From Pontibacter ramchanderi (GTDB taxonomy: Bacteria > Bacteroidota > Bacteroidia > Cytophagales > Hymenobacteraceae): a stretch of DNA of 64,000 nt. The position numbers were made by a program, and so were the translations under genes. The stretch is from NCBI RefSeq assembly GCF_002846395.1, contig NZ_PJMU01000001.1:1364001-1428000 (forward strand). Reading direction: 5' to 3'. The notes under the pieces were generated by a model, which did no database searches, was not told the origin of the DNA, and saw only the letters and a program-made list of their open reading frames with translations. This document shows, piece after piece, positions 57,201-64,000 of the stretch. The number at the start of each line of letters is the position of its first letter. The first letter of the stretch is position 1.

Positions 57201-57498
57201 CGGCATTTTGAATATCATTTTTAAGCTCAGTAATAAACTCATCTCTTGTTACATCAGCATTAAAGTTGAACTCGAGCCCTTTTCGAGCTGCTTCACTTAT
57301 TAAGTGGTCAACATCAATCCCAACCAAAATTCTGATATTGGAAACATTTTTTAGTAGAGGTCTTACTCTGAAATAACCCGATGCTCTAAAAAAGCCTACT
57401 AAAGCATCAAAGTAATGAACTTGTGTATTATTGAAGATCCCTTCAAACTTATTAATTAATGTTTTGCCTTCTTTATTGGTAAAAAATTTAGTAGCCAT
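54205..57498 (-). CDS. PLD nuclease-SNF2-type helicase fusion
   Basis: A 1097-residue first gene of the minus-strand operon. An N-terminal PLD domain shows LHSKIYIF and SGSVITGSSNLSESGL at about residues 130-155. A SNF2/SSL2-type SF2 helicase follows: Walker A VVGLGKTI at ~275, DEAH at ~347, VTATPLNNR, and motif VI QRIGRVNRIG at ~780. The C-terminal ~250 residues are charged and helical, with no domain I can name. It likely translocates on dsDNA and cuts it. Combined with the adenine methylase gene, this resembles the restriction and modification parts of a type I or DISARM system. It is AT-rich and nearly lacks the host heptamer. Confidence 0.92.
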   Translation of the reverse strand: MATKFFTNKEGKTLINKFEGIFNNTQVHYFDALVGFFRASGYFRVRPLLKNVSNIRILVGIDVDHLISEAARKGLEFNFNADVTRDEFITELKNDIQNAEYKRNVEEGIIEFVNDILDNKIEIKAHPSQKLHSKIYIFRPENFNEHNSGSVITGSSNLSESGLERNFEFNVELRDFDDVAFALKTFNELWEEGVSILPASIGDLKKETYLNEDFTPFEVYIKFLIEYFGKSIEYDPESVTDLPKGYKKLHYQIDAVNDGYNKLVQHNGFVLADVVGLGKTIIATIVAKKFYFSNGYRTKILIIHPPALKNNWERTIRDFEVPNVTLITNGSLHKVTHPEIYDLIIVDEAHKFRSDESEMFNFLQKICKTSRKNPAPDGSREKKVILVTATPLNNRPDDIRNQLYLFQDAKNSTLEIGNLQHFFRPLIERYEKLKKQKDKAVIASEVKKIYDEIRVKVLEPIIVRRTRTDIRNTEEYWKDIKAQGYTFPDIEAPKQILYQMDQELSDLYDETLRQLKDTKNGLRYFRYQAIKFLPDEIKKKFFNKNADVISDSLAKIMKTLLVKRIDSSFEAFKMSLKRYHEANTAMMKMIENGRIFIAPKLGVNEYILNDDEETLQAILEDTQDPNIIQAFSIEEFNSEFIEGIYHDQLVLNRLIDSWGKIQQDPKYDELVFRLHNELMKNDINDHGKLILFSESKETTEYISNRLKSDGFEKILSVDSSNQKDLSDTIAANFDANLKVGEQKNDFDIIITTEVLAEGVNLHRSNVIVNYDIPWNATRLMQRIGRVNRIGTPSDRVYIYNFFPTAKTDNEIELNKKAYIKLQAFHSALGEDSQIYSDDEEYGTFGLFEKVPEEDRDERLIFLNELRKFRDEQPELYKKIRDRVPKRARTGRSDKSRKETSLVYIKNQKRDSFYYINNKLEFEELTFVEAARIFKAHITEKAVKLHHLHHDQIGTALQTFREEENLAALGQAGTVKMGPNDQRAIEYLHGQIHFDFVSADEKELLNAAKAAISKGKFQKLPREINKLAKERKELSDDSKKNPTVKPMTNVDAFQKLVKILKAYPLIDAIKEDEQLPKPKKVETKYNAPQIIISESFVG

Positions 57499-57726
57499 TC
57501 TTATTCTCCCCCTTTACTATCTGCTGCAAAAATCACAATGAAACTCATCAAATGATCGTACCGGTTATGCTGTACAAATGCCCTTATGATTACAGGCTTG
57601 TGAAGTTAGAACATTATATAATATGATAGAGAATAATATTCAGGAAATCATATAAGTTTTTATATGGGTAAATTTTCAAATGAAAGACAATTCATCAGCC
57701 GCAGAAAAGATAAATGATACATGGAA
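57499..57726. promoter_or_regulatory. Upstream region of the five-gene operon
   Basis: This 228-bp AT-rich gap between two minus-strand operons must contain the promoter for the PLD-helicase gene and the end of the mcrBC transcript. No clear promoter consensus or terminator stem was found by eye. Confidence 0.4.
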
Positions 57727-59094
57727 TCAATTCTCTAGTGGCAGGAAAATCCTTTGGATGCTTTTGGTTAAACGTTCTTTAGCATCCTCAAATAGTTCAG
57801 CCAAACCAACAGCTGTCCTCTTCTCTTGCACCAGCAGGTTCTCGTTAATAATCGGAAGCTGAAATGCCCTGATCTTTACCTGCTTTCCTCCTGCCAAATT
57901 ATCCTCAATAAGCACCTCACTTACCTGCTCCTGGTAACCTTGTATGGTATTGGGGTAGAACAGAACAATTTCATCTGTATTGAAGCGCACGGCATAGGCC
58001 AGCATCTGGTACAGGTCTCCTTGTGAAATGCCTTTCTTAGGGTCTCTTTCATCAGAATAAACGATTTTATACTTCGTGTCCGCTATAACGCTCCTCTCCC
58101 CTATCTTCAAGAGTAAGTCCGGGCGAAGAGCAAAAGCTTCCTCCTTATCCAGATAAGTAGAGCTAACCTGTGCCTTTGCCTGCACCTCCTTGACCTCTTT
58201 TTCGATGAAGCCAAAGATGAAGTCTTCAAAAACGTACTCCATCGGAAGCAGGAAAGCAAAAAGCTTCAGGTCCTGCTTATAGTTAAAGGATATGCAGTTG
58301 CTTAAGAATAAGTAACAGTAGTCCCGCACTGTTTCGAACTCCCCAAACATGGGGTTAAACTGTATGTTGGCACACTCCTCGGCTGTAGCCTGTACATCAG
58401 TCACTTCGTCCAATATAAACAGGATCTCCCTTAGATACTTTTTATTCTCGGAGCTGGTCGTATTCCGGAACAGCAAGCTCGCCACATACTTGATGATCCG
58501 GTTAAACTTGTTATCCAGCACGAAAGCGTTATAGGTACAGTTTAGTTTATGCCACCTGCCCCTGGCGATATTCTCATGAATGTAAGTACTGGTATTCAGC
58601 CGGCCTTTAATGAAGGGTAATTCATGGCTGATTTCTTCATACTGCTGGTAAATGGAGCTGGTCAGCAGCACACGGGTATACTTGGAGAACAGGTAGATCA
58701 GCACCTCAAAGAAGTCACTTTTCAGGTTACCGAGTGCCGTCTGGTAATTGGGGAATTTGATCTTCCGGCAGTAGCTCAGCCACCAAAGGATATGACACTG
58801 CATCGCCTGAATTTCCTCGGGAGAGCTCTCAGCATCTGGCTTGTAAAAGATCTTCGGAAGCAGGTTGATGCGCTGCCCTTCAAAGTGAATGACGCCTACA
58901 TACTTGTTTGACTTTACTTCTTTGGTCTTGTGCAGAAACTGCACAAACTGCTGCACTTCTATTTTATCCGCCTGCCCATTGAGGTAGAAGTCTGTCTTCT
59001 CCCTGTTCTTCCATACCTCATCCAGGAACTCCTCAAGCCCTTCCCATGAACTGGGTAGGGCTACCTTATTCTGGTATTCGAACAGATTAATCAC
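57727..59094 (-). CDS. mcrC: McrC, nuclease subunit of modification-dependent restriction
   Basis: A 455-residue McrC homologue. The PD-(D/E)xK nuclease core is visible as RPDLLLKIGERSVIADTKYK at about residues 325-345 (D, then D-x-K). The N-terminal half has the McrC-type YVGVIHFEGQRINLLPKIF block. It cuts DNA when stimulated by McrB. The start overlaps mcrB by 8 bp. G+C is clearly higher than in the neighbouring five-gene operon, which suggests a separate acquisition. Confidence 0.93.
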   Translation of the reverse strand: MINLFEYQNKVALPSSWEGLEEFLDEVWKNREKTDFYLNGQADKIEVQQFVQFLHKTKEVKSNKYVGVIHFEGQRINLLPKIFYKPDAESSPEEIQAMQCHILWWLSYCRKIKFPNYQTALGNLKSDFFEVLIYLFSKYTRVLLTSSIYQQYEEISHELPFIKGRLNTSTYIHENIARGRWHKLNCTYNAFVLDNKFNRIIKYVASLLFRNTTSSENKKYLREILFILDEVTDVQATAEECANIQFNPMFGEFETVRDYCYLFLSNCISFNYKQDLKLFAFLLPMEYVFEDFIFGFIEKEVKEVQAKAQVSSTYLDKEEAFALRPDLLLKIGERSVIADTKYKIVYSDERDPKKGISQGDLYQMLAYAVRFNTDEIVLFYPNTIQGYQEQVSEVLIEDNLAGGKQVKIRAFQLPIINENLLVQEKRTAVGLAELFEDAKERLTKSIQRIFLPLEN

Positions 59095-61171
59095 GCTTTC
59101 CCTTTATTCTGAGTGGCCAGGCATTATCCTCTGCTTCAAGACCGGCATGTGCCAAAATGCCGCTTACCTCTTTCTCATCATTCAGGAAGTACTCGAGTAG
59201 CAGCGGGATCACTTTCTTGTTCATCCGTTCCACCAGGTTGTTGTTCTCTCCCATAAAGTAAGCATGGCCAATCTGGAAGTCGTGCCCCTTCAACTCCACC
59301 ACCTTCTTGTTGATCTTCTCCAGCACCTCCGTGTCGTATACCTGTTGCCCATCCAGCTGATACTTCGGATACATGGCTTCAAACTCAAAACGCCTGCGTA
59401 AGGCAATATCCAGCAGCGCAATAGACTTATCTGCTGTGTTCATGGTACCGATGATGTAGAGGTTGGAAGGCACCACAAACTCTTCGCCGGAGGGAAGTGT
59501 ACACTTGAGCGGTATAGCCCCGTGGGAACGTTTGTCAGGCTCTATCAGGGTGATCAACTCACCAAACACCCTGGATATATTGGCGCGGTTAATCTCATCT
59601 ATGATGATGACGTAGTTCTGTCGCTTAACTTTGGCTGGTGCCTCAACATTTTGAGGTATGTGTTTTAAGATTTGCTGATAGACTAGAAAATAGTATGTGA
59701 TATCATGATAAGCTGAACGTGATATACTTTTCAAGCTTTTAGCTTCTTGCCTACTAGCTATACCATGTATGTATAGCTCACGCAAATCGCTAAATTTCAT
59801 CCGCAAACCATTGGCATGGTTCCATCTGTCCCCTTTGTATCGAAAGGCATCTTCTTCTACTTCAAAAATGTATGCAGCTTCTGTGATCTTATATTTCCCC
59901 TCACTTTCCTGTAACTCCTCAATAAACTCATCAAGGGCTTCCTCAAATTGCAGTTCTCTTGAAACTTCCTCAGGCGCCTTTTCAGAAAGCCTCAAGTTTT
60001 TTAAGGCTCTGTCTGCAATGCGCTTGAAAACACCGTCCACTTTTTTGAAAGACAACTCCGCACCGTTATCCGTATCTGGCCTCAGGCCCTGAATAAAGTC
60101 CTCGTAGCTGTAATTCTGATGGAAGGTGATGAACTCAATTCTGTCACCCAAATTATCATTGAAAATCCTTTTTGCTTCCTCGTAGTCTTCTATTTCTCTA
60201 TTTTCAATTATCTGTGCAGCTCGAAGGAGTGTGGTATAGGTCTTCCCTGTGCCGGGAGGACCGTAGAAGATGGTATTAAGCGGAAAGTTCATAGATACTG
60301 GTTCTGCAAGTTTATTATTCCAAATAGCCTCGATGTGATCTTGATTGGTTACTTCCTTTATAGTTGCCCAATAGCCGCCTGGGAAGTCTACTTCGAAAGG
60401 CTTGAATCCAGACTCCCACTGGACATTTAGTCTTCTCCCATCTTTCGGATTGCCCGTCACTATCCCTCTTGCCTTAATAGCCATGACAGATTTCAATTTC
60501 TCTTTGGTGAAGACCGCTTTAATGGCAATTTGGCTACCAACAGGCACCTCGTTCACTTCTTCCAAGAACTTGTCATCATAGCCATTCTCCCAGATACCAT
60601 TTCCTACAAAACTTTCTGTCTGATTCTCGGGTGTTGCACCTTCCCAATAGGCCCCTACTACATAGTATTTTGAGATACTAAAGAGATTACTTCTGACAGC
60701 AGGATTCAAAGCCGCCTCAATAATCCACTCATTGTGCTGTTTTGAAAACTGGGAGCGATGGGGTGACTTTTGCCCCTTCTTGTTCAACCTGGCCAACTCT
60801 AAAACAGGCTCTAAAAAGTCACCAATCTCGGCTTGGTCTGCCTTAATATCCAGCCAGACGAAATCCTGTGCATCACTTATACTATCTGCTTCATGCTTTA
60901 AGTTTGGATACTTTTGACCAAGTCCATTAAGAAACTTAGCAGGGATATAGAACCCTAATACAACAGAGCCATTCTTTCTTTTGATGTTCGTGACGTACTT
61001 CCCTCCTACAGTTAATTGAATGTTGTTGATCGCGGAGGCATAAACCAGTTCGTCTTCATTGGTTAGCCCTAACTCGGTCAATACGTGCTTTGCTGTATCA
61101 AAAAATTTGTTGACTGCTTCCGAATCGTTGATCTTATTGATTACCTTTTTCAGGTCCTGCCATTTATCCAT
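59087..61171 (-). CDS. mcrB: McrB, GTPase subunit of modification-dependent restriction
   Basis: A 694-residue protein. The AAA+ GTPase domain starts near 290 with Walker A GPPGTGKT at about 302, IDEINRANISRVFGEL for Walker B, the McrB-type MNTADKS, and ALRRRFEF. The N-terminal ~280 residues are an uncommon recognition part: a DUF-like helical region and, at about residues 170-260, a VGAYWEG... VGSQIAIKAVF segment that looks like an EVE/PUA-like modified-base reader. The system would cut DNA with modified cytosine or other modified bases. Gene order is mcrB then mcrC, as usual. Confidence 0.92.
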   Translation of the reverse strand: MDKWQDLKKVINKINDSEAVNKFFDTAKHVLTELGLTNEDELVYASAINNIQLTVGGKYVTNIKRKNGSVVLGFYIPAKFLNGLGQKYPNLKHEADSISDAQDFVWLDIKADQAEIGDFLEPVLELARLNKKGQKSPHRSQFSKQHNEWIIEAALNPAVRSNLFSISKYYVVGAYWEGATPENQTESFVGNGIWENGYDDKFLEEVNEVPVGSQIAIKAVFTKEKLKSVMAIKARGIVTGNPKDGRRLNVQWESGFKPFEVDFPGGYWATIKEVTNQDHIEAIWNNKLAEPVSMNFPLNTIFYGPPGTGKTYTTLLRAAQIIENREIEDYEEAKRIFNDNLGDRIEFITFHQNYSYEDFIQGLRPDTDNGAELSFKKVDGVFKRIADRALKNLRLSEKAPEEVSRELQFEEALDEFIEELQESEGKYKITEAAYIFEVEEDAFRYKGDRWNHANGLRMKFSDLRELYIHGIASRQEAKSLKSISRSAYHDITYYFLVYQQILKHIPQNVEAPAKVKRQNYVIIIDEINRANISRVFGELITLIEPDKRSHGAIPLKCTLPSGEEFVVPSNLYIIGTMNTADKSIALLDIALRRRFEFEAMYPKYQLDGQQVYDTEVLEKINKKVVELKGHDFQIGHAYFMGENNNLVERMNKKVIPLLLEYFLNDEKEVSGILAHAGLEAEDNAWPLRIKGKRD

Positions 61172-61696
61172 GCGATAGATTCTATTTCCTCATAAATATA
61201 TAATATTTTATATAAGATACAAGAGCAATGCAAAGAAGTAATCACATTCATTGGTAGAGTTATAACATAAAGGTCATTATGCTAAAGGTATATGAAAGCT
61301 TCGGGGGCTTATTTCAATTTCTGTTCAGTTTAACAGAAGGCATCATTTGAAATTAAAAAAGAATAACTTGAATATTAAATATTCAGTATAATATGTATGA
61401 TTGATATATAAAATTTAAAAATATAGTTTTTAATTAATATATTTTAATTAAATTAGTACTGGACATCAAATCTACTTTCGAACATAAAGGCAAATTTGCC
61501 ATTCCTTCTTTAGCTACTCTGCTTCAGAGTTGATAAAGAAAGCGCCCCCACAAATTACCTAGTACAAAATAAGACTATTGAATTTCCTTTAAGTCTTTGG
61601 ACAGCGGATAGCTATGTCCGATGAATATCCCTTTTGTAAGATCCGCACAACTGGCGCATCTATAATCTCACTTTATAACCCTTAAATTCAAATTTT
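61172..61696. other. AT-rich intergenic region, right edge of the island
   Basis: A 525-bp gap between divergent operons. It includes a GGCAAATTTGCC palindrome near 61490 and a GGACA...TGTCC hairpin near 61600. It should hold divergent promoters. There is no gene, tRNA or att-like repeat. Confidence 0.5.
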
Positions 61697-62110
61697 ATGC
61701 AAACAACTGTACTGGATCACGAGCTTAAAACACATTTTCTCAATCTCTATTTCCTTGCCCTCTCCGATACCCAAATCGATACACAGGAGCTCGAAATGCT
61801 TTTTAAATTGGGGCAGGAAAGGGGTATCCAGAAAGAAGAAATCGAGCAGATCATTCTGCAGCCCGACAGCACGAAATTCACCATTCCTCAGGATACCGTT
61901 ACTAAAATTGAGTATCTCTACGACTATGTGACCATGATTCTGGCCGACGGCAAAGTAGACGAACATGAACATCTTACATTAAAAAAATTCTGCCTTAAGT
62001 TCGGATTCGACGAGCGCAACGTCCCGGCTATCATGCAATTCCTGATTGAGGAAGCCATGAACGGGACAGACAAGAGAGAAATAATTGAGCAGGTAAAGCA
62101 AACGCTATAG
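61697..62110 (+). CDS. TerB-like protein
   Basis: A 137-residue all-helical protein with the TerB pattern of paired acidic helices (SDTQIDTQELEMLFKLGQE, LADGKVDEHEHLTLKKFC). TerB proteins bind divalent metal through these DxxxDxxE motifs and act in tellurite or stress complexes at the membrane. It is the first gene of a plus-strand operon, 2 bp before a coiled-coil membrane protein gene, so it likely recruits to that protein. Confidence 0.82.
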   Translation: MQTTVLDHELKTHFLNLYFLALSDTQIDTQELEMLFKLGQERGIQKEEIEQIILQPDSTKFTIPQDTVTKIEYLYDYVTMILADGKVDEHEHLTLKKFCLKFGFDERNVPAIMQFLIEEAMNGTDKREIIEQVKQTL

Positions 62111-62112
62111 TC

Positions 62113-63366
62113 ATGGTCAAACTATTCAAAGGCATATTCGATAGTGCAGCACCAGCCGAAGTACTGGAGCGCACCCCATCTTACCAGGATTTTGTACTGA
62201 TCGACTGGTACGACGAAGGCAAAGCAAAAGCACAGAATCACGGCGCTTCTGAGACAGGGCTAAAAACCTGCATTGGCAAAATTTACCATAACCATAAGGA
62301 GATTCTGCGCCAGGACGAGATAGAGCAGGAAAAGGCGAAGCAGCCTTTTCGGGTGAAGCTTAGGGAATACATGATGAAGAACGAGGTATACCACAACCGC
62401 CTTGAGAAGATCAAGCATGTAGAGGTACCTAAGATTGAGGAGAAAATTGAAGCTCTGCAGGAAGAGATCCGGGAAATGAAAAGGAACCCGCAGGATTTCA
62501 TCGGCGACAAGGTGGGTAAGGCCGGTTTTGTGATCGGCACCATTATCCTCACTTTCCTGACAGTATACCTGTTTATCTTCTATAGTTCAGCTTCTTTCTC
62601 CGCTTTCTTCAAAGAATTCACAGTAGGTGAACTGGGAGTTGCTAACTCCATCTTTGATGCACAAGCCCTCTCAAAGGCTTACAAAGACGGGTTTACAGAA
62701 TTGGTGCTCATCCTGACTATTCCCTTTGTGTTCCTGGGCCTCGGCTACCTCATTCACAAATTTCAGGAAGTAAAAGGCTGGGGCAAATATCCTAAAATTG
62801 TCATGCTAATAGCTGTTACTTTCATTTTTGACGCTATCCTTGCTTATGAGATTACAGAGAAGATCTATAATATAAAGGCAGAAAACAGCTTTGACGACAT
62901 CCCGCCATACACCGTAGCCATGGCATTTCAGTCAGTCAACTTTTGGCTCATCATCTTTGCAGGATTTGTGGTGTATTTAGTCTGGGGTTTAGTATTTGAC
63001 TTTGTGATGGAGGCCTACGGCAAATTAGATCAGTTAAGCGTGATTGTAAAAGCAAAAAAGGAGGAAATCGCTAAGAAAGAAGAGCAACTGCATAAGCTTG
63101 ATGAAGAAACAGATAAACTGAACAATATTATTGGCAGCAACAATACTGAGATAGAAAAGCTCAAGACCATTCTTGACCATTCGGACATCATTAAACCAAA
63201 GGAGTTGGAGCACTCCCTCATGCGGTTCCTGGATGGTTGGCTGGAGTTTCTCAATTTCAACAGCCGCGATGAAACAGCACGCCAGAACGCACATAACCTG
63301 GTAGTAGAATTTATACAAATGAATGTTAAACCCATGGAAGCCCTCGCCCAAGACAATGAAAAATAA
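62113..63366 (+). CDS. Four-helix membrane protein with flanking coiled coils
   Basis: A 417-residue protein. An N-terminal charged coiled coil (KHVEVPKIEEKIEALQEEIREM, about residues 95-117) precedes four predicted membrane helices at about 137-160, 195-217, 226-250 and 275-300. A second long coiled coil (residues ~310-355, AKKEEIAKKEEQLHKL) is followed by a soluble C-terminus. I know no named family for it. It is sandwiched between a TerB-like and a vWA-like lipoprotein gene and overlaps the latter by 11 bp, which suggests an envelope-spanning complex. Confidence 0.8.
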   Translation: MVKLFKGIFDSAAPAEVLERTPSYQDFVLIDWYDEGKAKAQNHGASETGLKTCIGKIYHNHKEILRQDEIEQEKAKQPFRVKLREYMMKNEVYHNRLEKIKHVEVPKIEEKIEALQEEIREMKRNPQDFIGDKVGKAGFVIGTIILTFLTVYLFIFYSSASFSAFFKEFTVGELGVANSIFDAQALSKAYKDGFTELVLILTIPFVFLGLGYLIHKFQEVKGWGKYPKIVMLIAVTFIFDAILAYEITEKIYNIKAENSFDDIPPYTVAMAFQSVNFWLIIFAGFVVYLVWGLVFDFVMEAYGKLDQLSVIVKAKKEEIAKKEEQLHKLDEETDKLNNIIGSNNTEIEKLKTILDHSDIIKPKELEHSLMRFLDGWLEFLNFNSRDETARQNAHNLVVEFIQMNVKPMEALAQDNEK

Positions 63367-64000
63367 GCTCCTATCCCTGTTTCTTGCCTTCGCCCTATTC
63401 AGCTGCGGCAGTTCTGAAGAAGCAAATATTGAGAAGGCATCTGTAGAGCCACAGACTGCAGAAGTTAAACCCCAGATGCTGAACATCAGCATTGTACTAG
63501 ACTTGTCAGACAGAGTAATTCAGCCCATGCAGCCCACGCAGGCTGAGCGTGATATCCAGATTGTAGGTAAGCTGACGGAGGTATTCAGAAATAACATGAA
63601 AGCAAAGGGCTCTTTCCAGTCGAAAGACAAAATAAGAGTGCTGTTTAAACCTGCTCCTAATGATCCGAACATCAATAATATCGCCAAGAAGCTGTCGGTG
63701 GATCTTTCGAACATGAACAGCAAACAGAAGAAAGAAGTATACGACAACATCACTACCAATTTCGAGGAAGGTCTGAGAGAAATCTATACCCAGACCATCA
63801 ACAGTAAAAACTGGGTAGGCTCTGATGTCTGGCGCTTCTTTAAAAATGATGTAAAAGATCTTTGCATAGAGTCTAATCCTGAATACCGCAATATCTTGGT
63901 TATAGTGACAGATGGCTATCTCTATCATGAGCAGTCAAAGGACCGTCATCAGAATAAAACCTCTTACATCACACCGAAGTTTCTGCAGGACGAAGGCTTT
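63356..64000 (+). CDS. vWA-like lipoprotein, 3' end outside the window
   Basis: The first 215 codons of a gene that runs off the window. The lipoprotein signal is MKNKLLSLFLAFALFSC with Cys17. From about residue 43 the sequence reads NISIVLDLSDRV, a MIDAS-like DxSDR, and later ILVIVTDGYLYH, the TDG element, so a von Willebrand factor A-like fold is likely. The start ATG overlaps the membrane protein stop by 11 bp. It probably faces the periplasm or the cell surface and pairs with the two upstream proteins. The C-terminal part is not visible. Confidence 0.78.
   Translation, partial: MKNKLLSLFLAFALFSCGSSEEANIEKASVEPQTAEVKPQMLNISIVLDLSDRVIQPMQPTQAERDIQIVGKLTEVFRNNMKAKGSFQSKDKIRVLFKPAPNDPNINNIAKKLSVDLSNMNSKQKKEVYDNITTNFEEGLREIYTQTINSKNWVGSDVWRFFKNDVKDLCIESNPEYRNILVIVTDGYLYHEQSKDRHQNKTSYITPKFLQDEGF

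Noticed and set aside
47080..57498. Complete DISARM or BREX system
   Set aside because: DrmA/DrmB (DUF1998) and PglZ/BrxC-type proteins are not present in the window, so the operon cannot be called by either name.
57680..57862. Small plus-strand gene opposite mcrC
   Set aside because: It overlaps the 3' end of mcrC in antisense and has no recognisable features.
1..64000. tRNA, rRNA, insertion sequences or prophage genes
   Set aside because: None was recognised on either strand; no transposase, integrase or phage structural gene is present.

Overview
The window looks like chromosome of a Bacteroidota bacterium, most likely a Pontibacter-like member of the Hymenobacteraceae; this is inferred from gene content, not from a marker gene. 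Supporting signs are a SusC/SusD pair, carboxypeptidase-regulatory-domain TonB receptors, outer-membrane beta-barrel proteins, lipoproteins and an arsenosugar locus. The heptamer GGTATAG/CTATACC is also strikingly repeated through the core genes. No rRNA, tRNA, CRISPR array, transposase or integrase was seen.

Region 1 (1-40.7 kb) is ordinary core and accessory chromosome at about 50% G+C by eye. In order it holds: a secreted subclass B1 metallo-beta-lactamase; an M23 peptidase; an L,D-transpeptidase; an arsenosugar cluster (two DUF2064 proteins, a rhodanese lipoprotein, ArsS, an AhpD-like protein); an aldehyde dehydrogenase followed by a nested inverted-repeat element; a YdcF protein next to 15-bp tandem repeats; DNA topoisomerase III; a Gly/Ser/Tyr-rich low-complexity protein with two SWFGD boxes; carbonic anhydrase with a SulP transporter; a two-component system divergent from a cation-diffusion-facilitator exporter; small redox and stress genes; a sulfhydrylase (metZ-like) behind a SAM riboswitch; a TonB receptor; an alpha-oxoamine synthase/GNAT fusion in tandem with a soluble hybrid histidine kinase; CsbD; and a SusC/SusD pair.

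Region 2 (41.3-61.2 kb) is a defence island. (a) At 41.3-46.9 kb a 1631-residue fusion of a DEDD-exonuclease-like domain, RecQ and UvrD overlaps a small Myb/SANT-like protein gene. (b) At 47.1-57.5 kb lies a tightly packed minus-strand operon: PLD-SNF2 helicase, Eco57I-type adenine methylase, RecF/SMC-like ATPase, PLD nuclease and an Mrr-like protein. It is visibly AT-rich and almost free of the GGTATAG motif, so it was probably acquired horizontally. (c) At 57.7-61.2 kb is McrBC. Set (b) is the best candidate for an undescribed or little-described system: it resembles DISARM and BREX in parts but matches neither in full.

Region 3 (61.7 kb to the end) starts a plus-strand operon of a TerB-like protein, a four-helix membrane protein with coiled coils, and a vWA-like lipoprotein that runs off the window. 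It may be a further envelope-linked stress or defence module.
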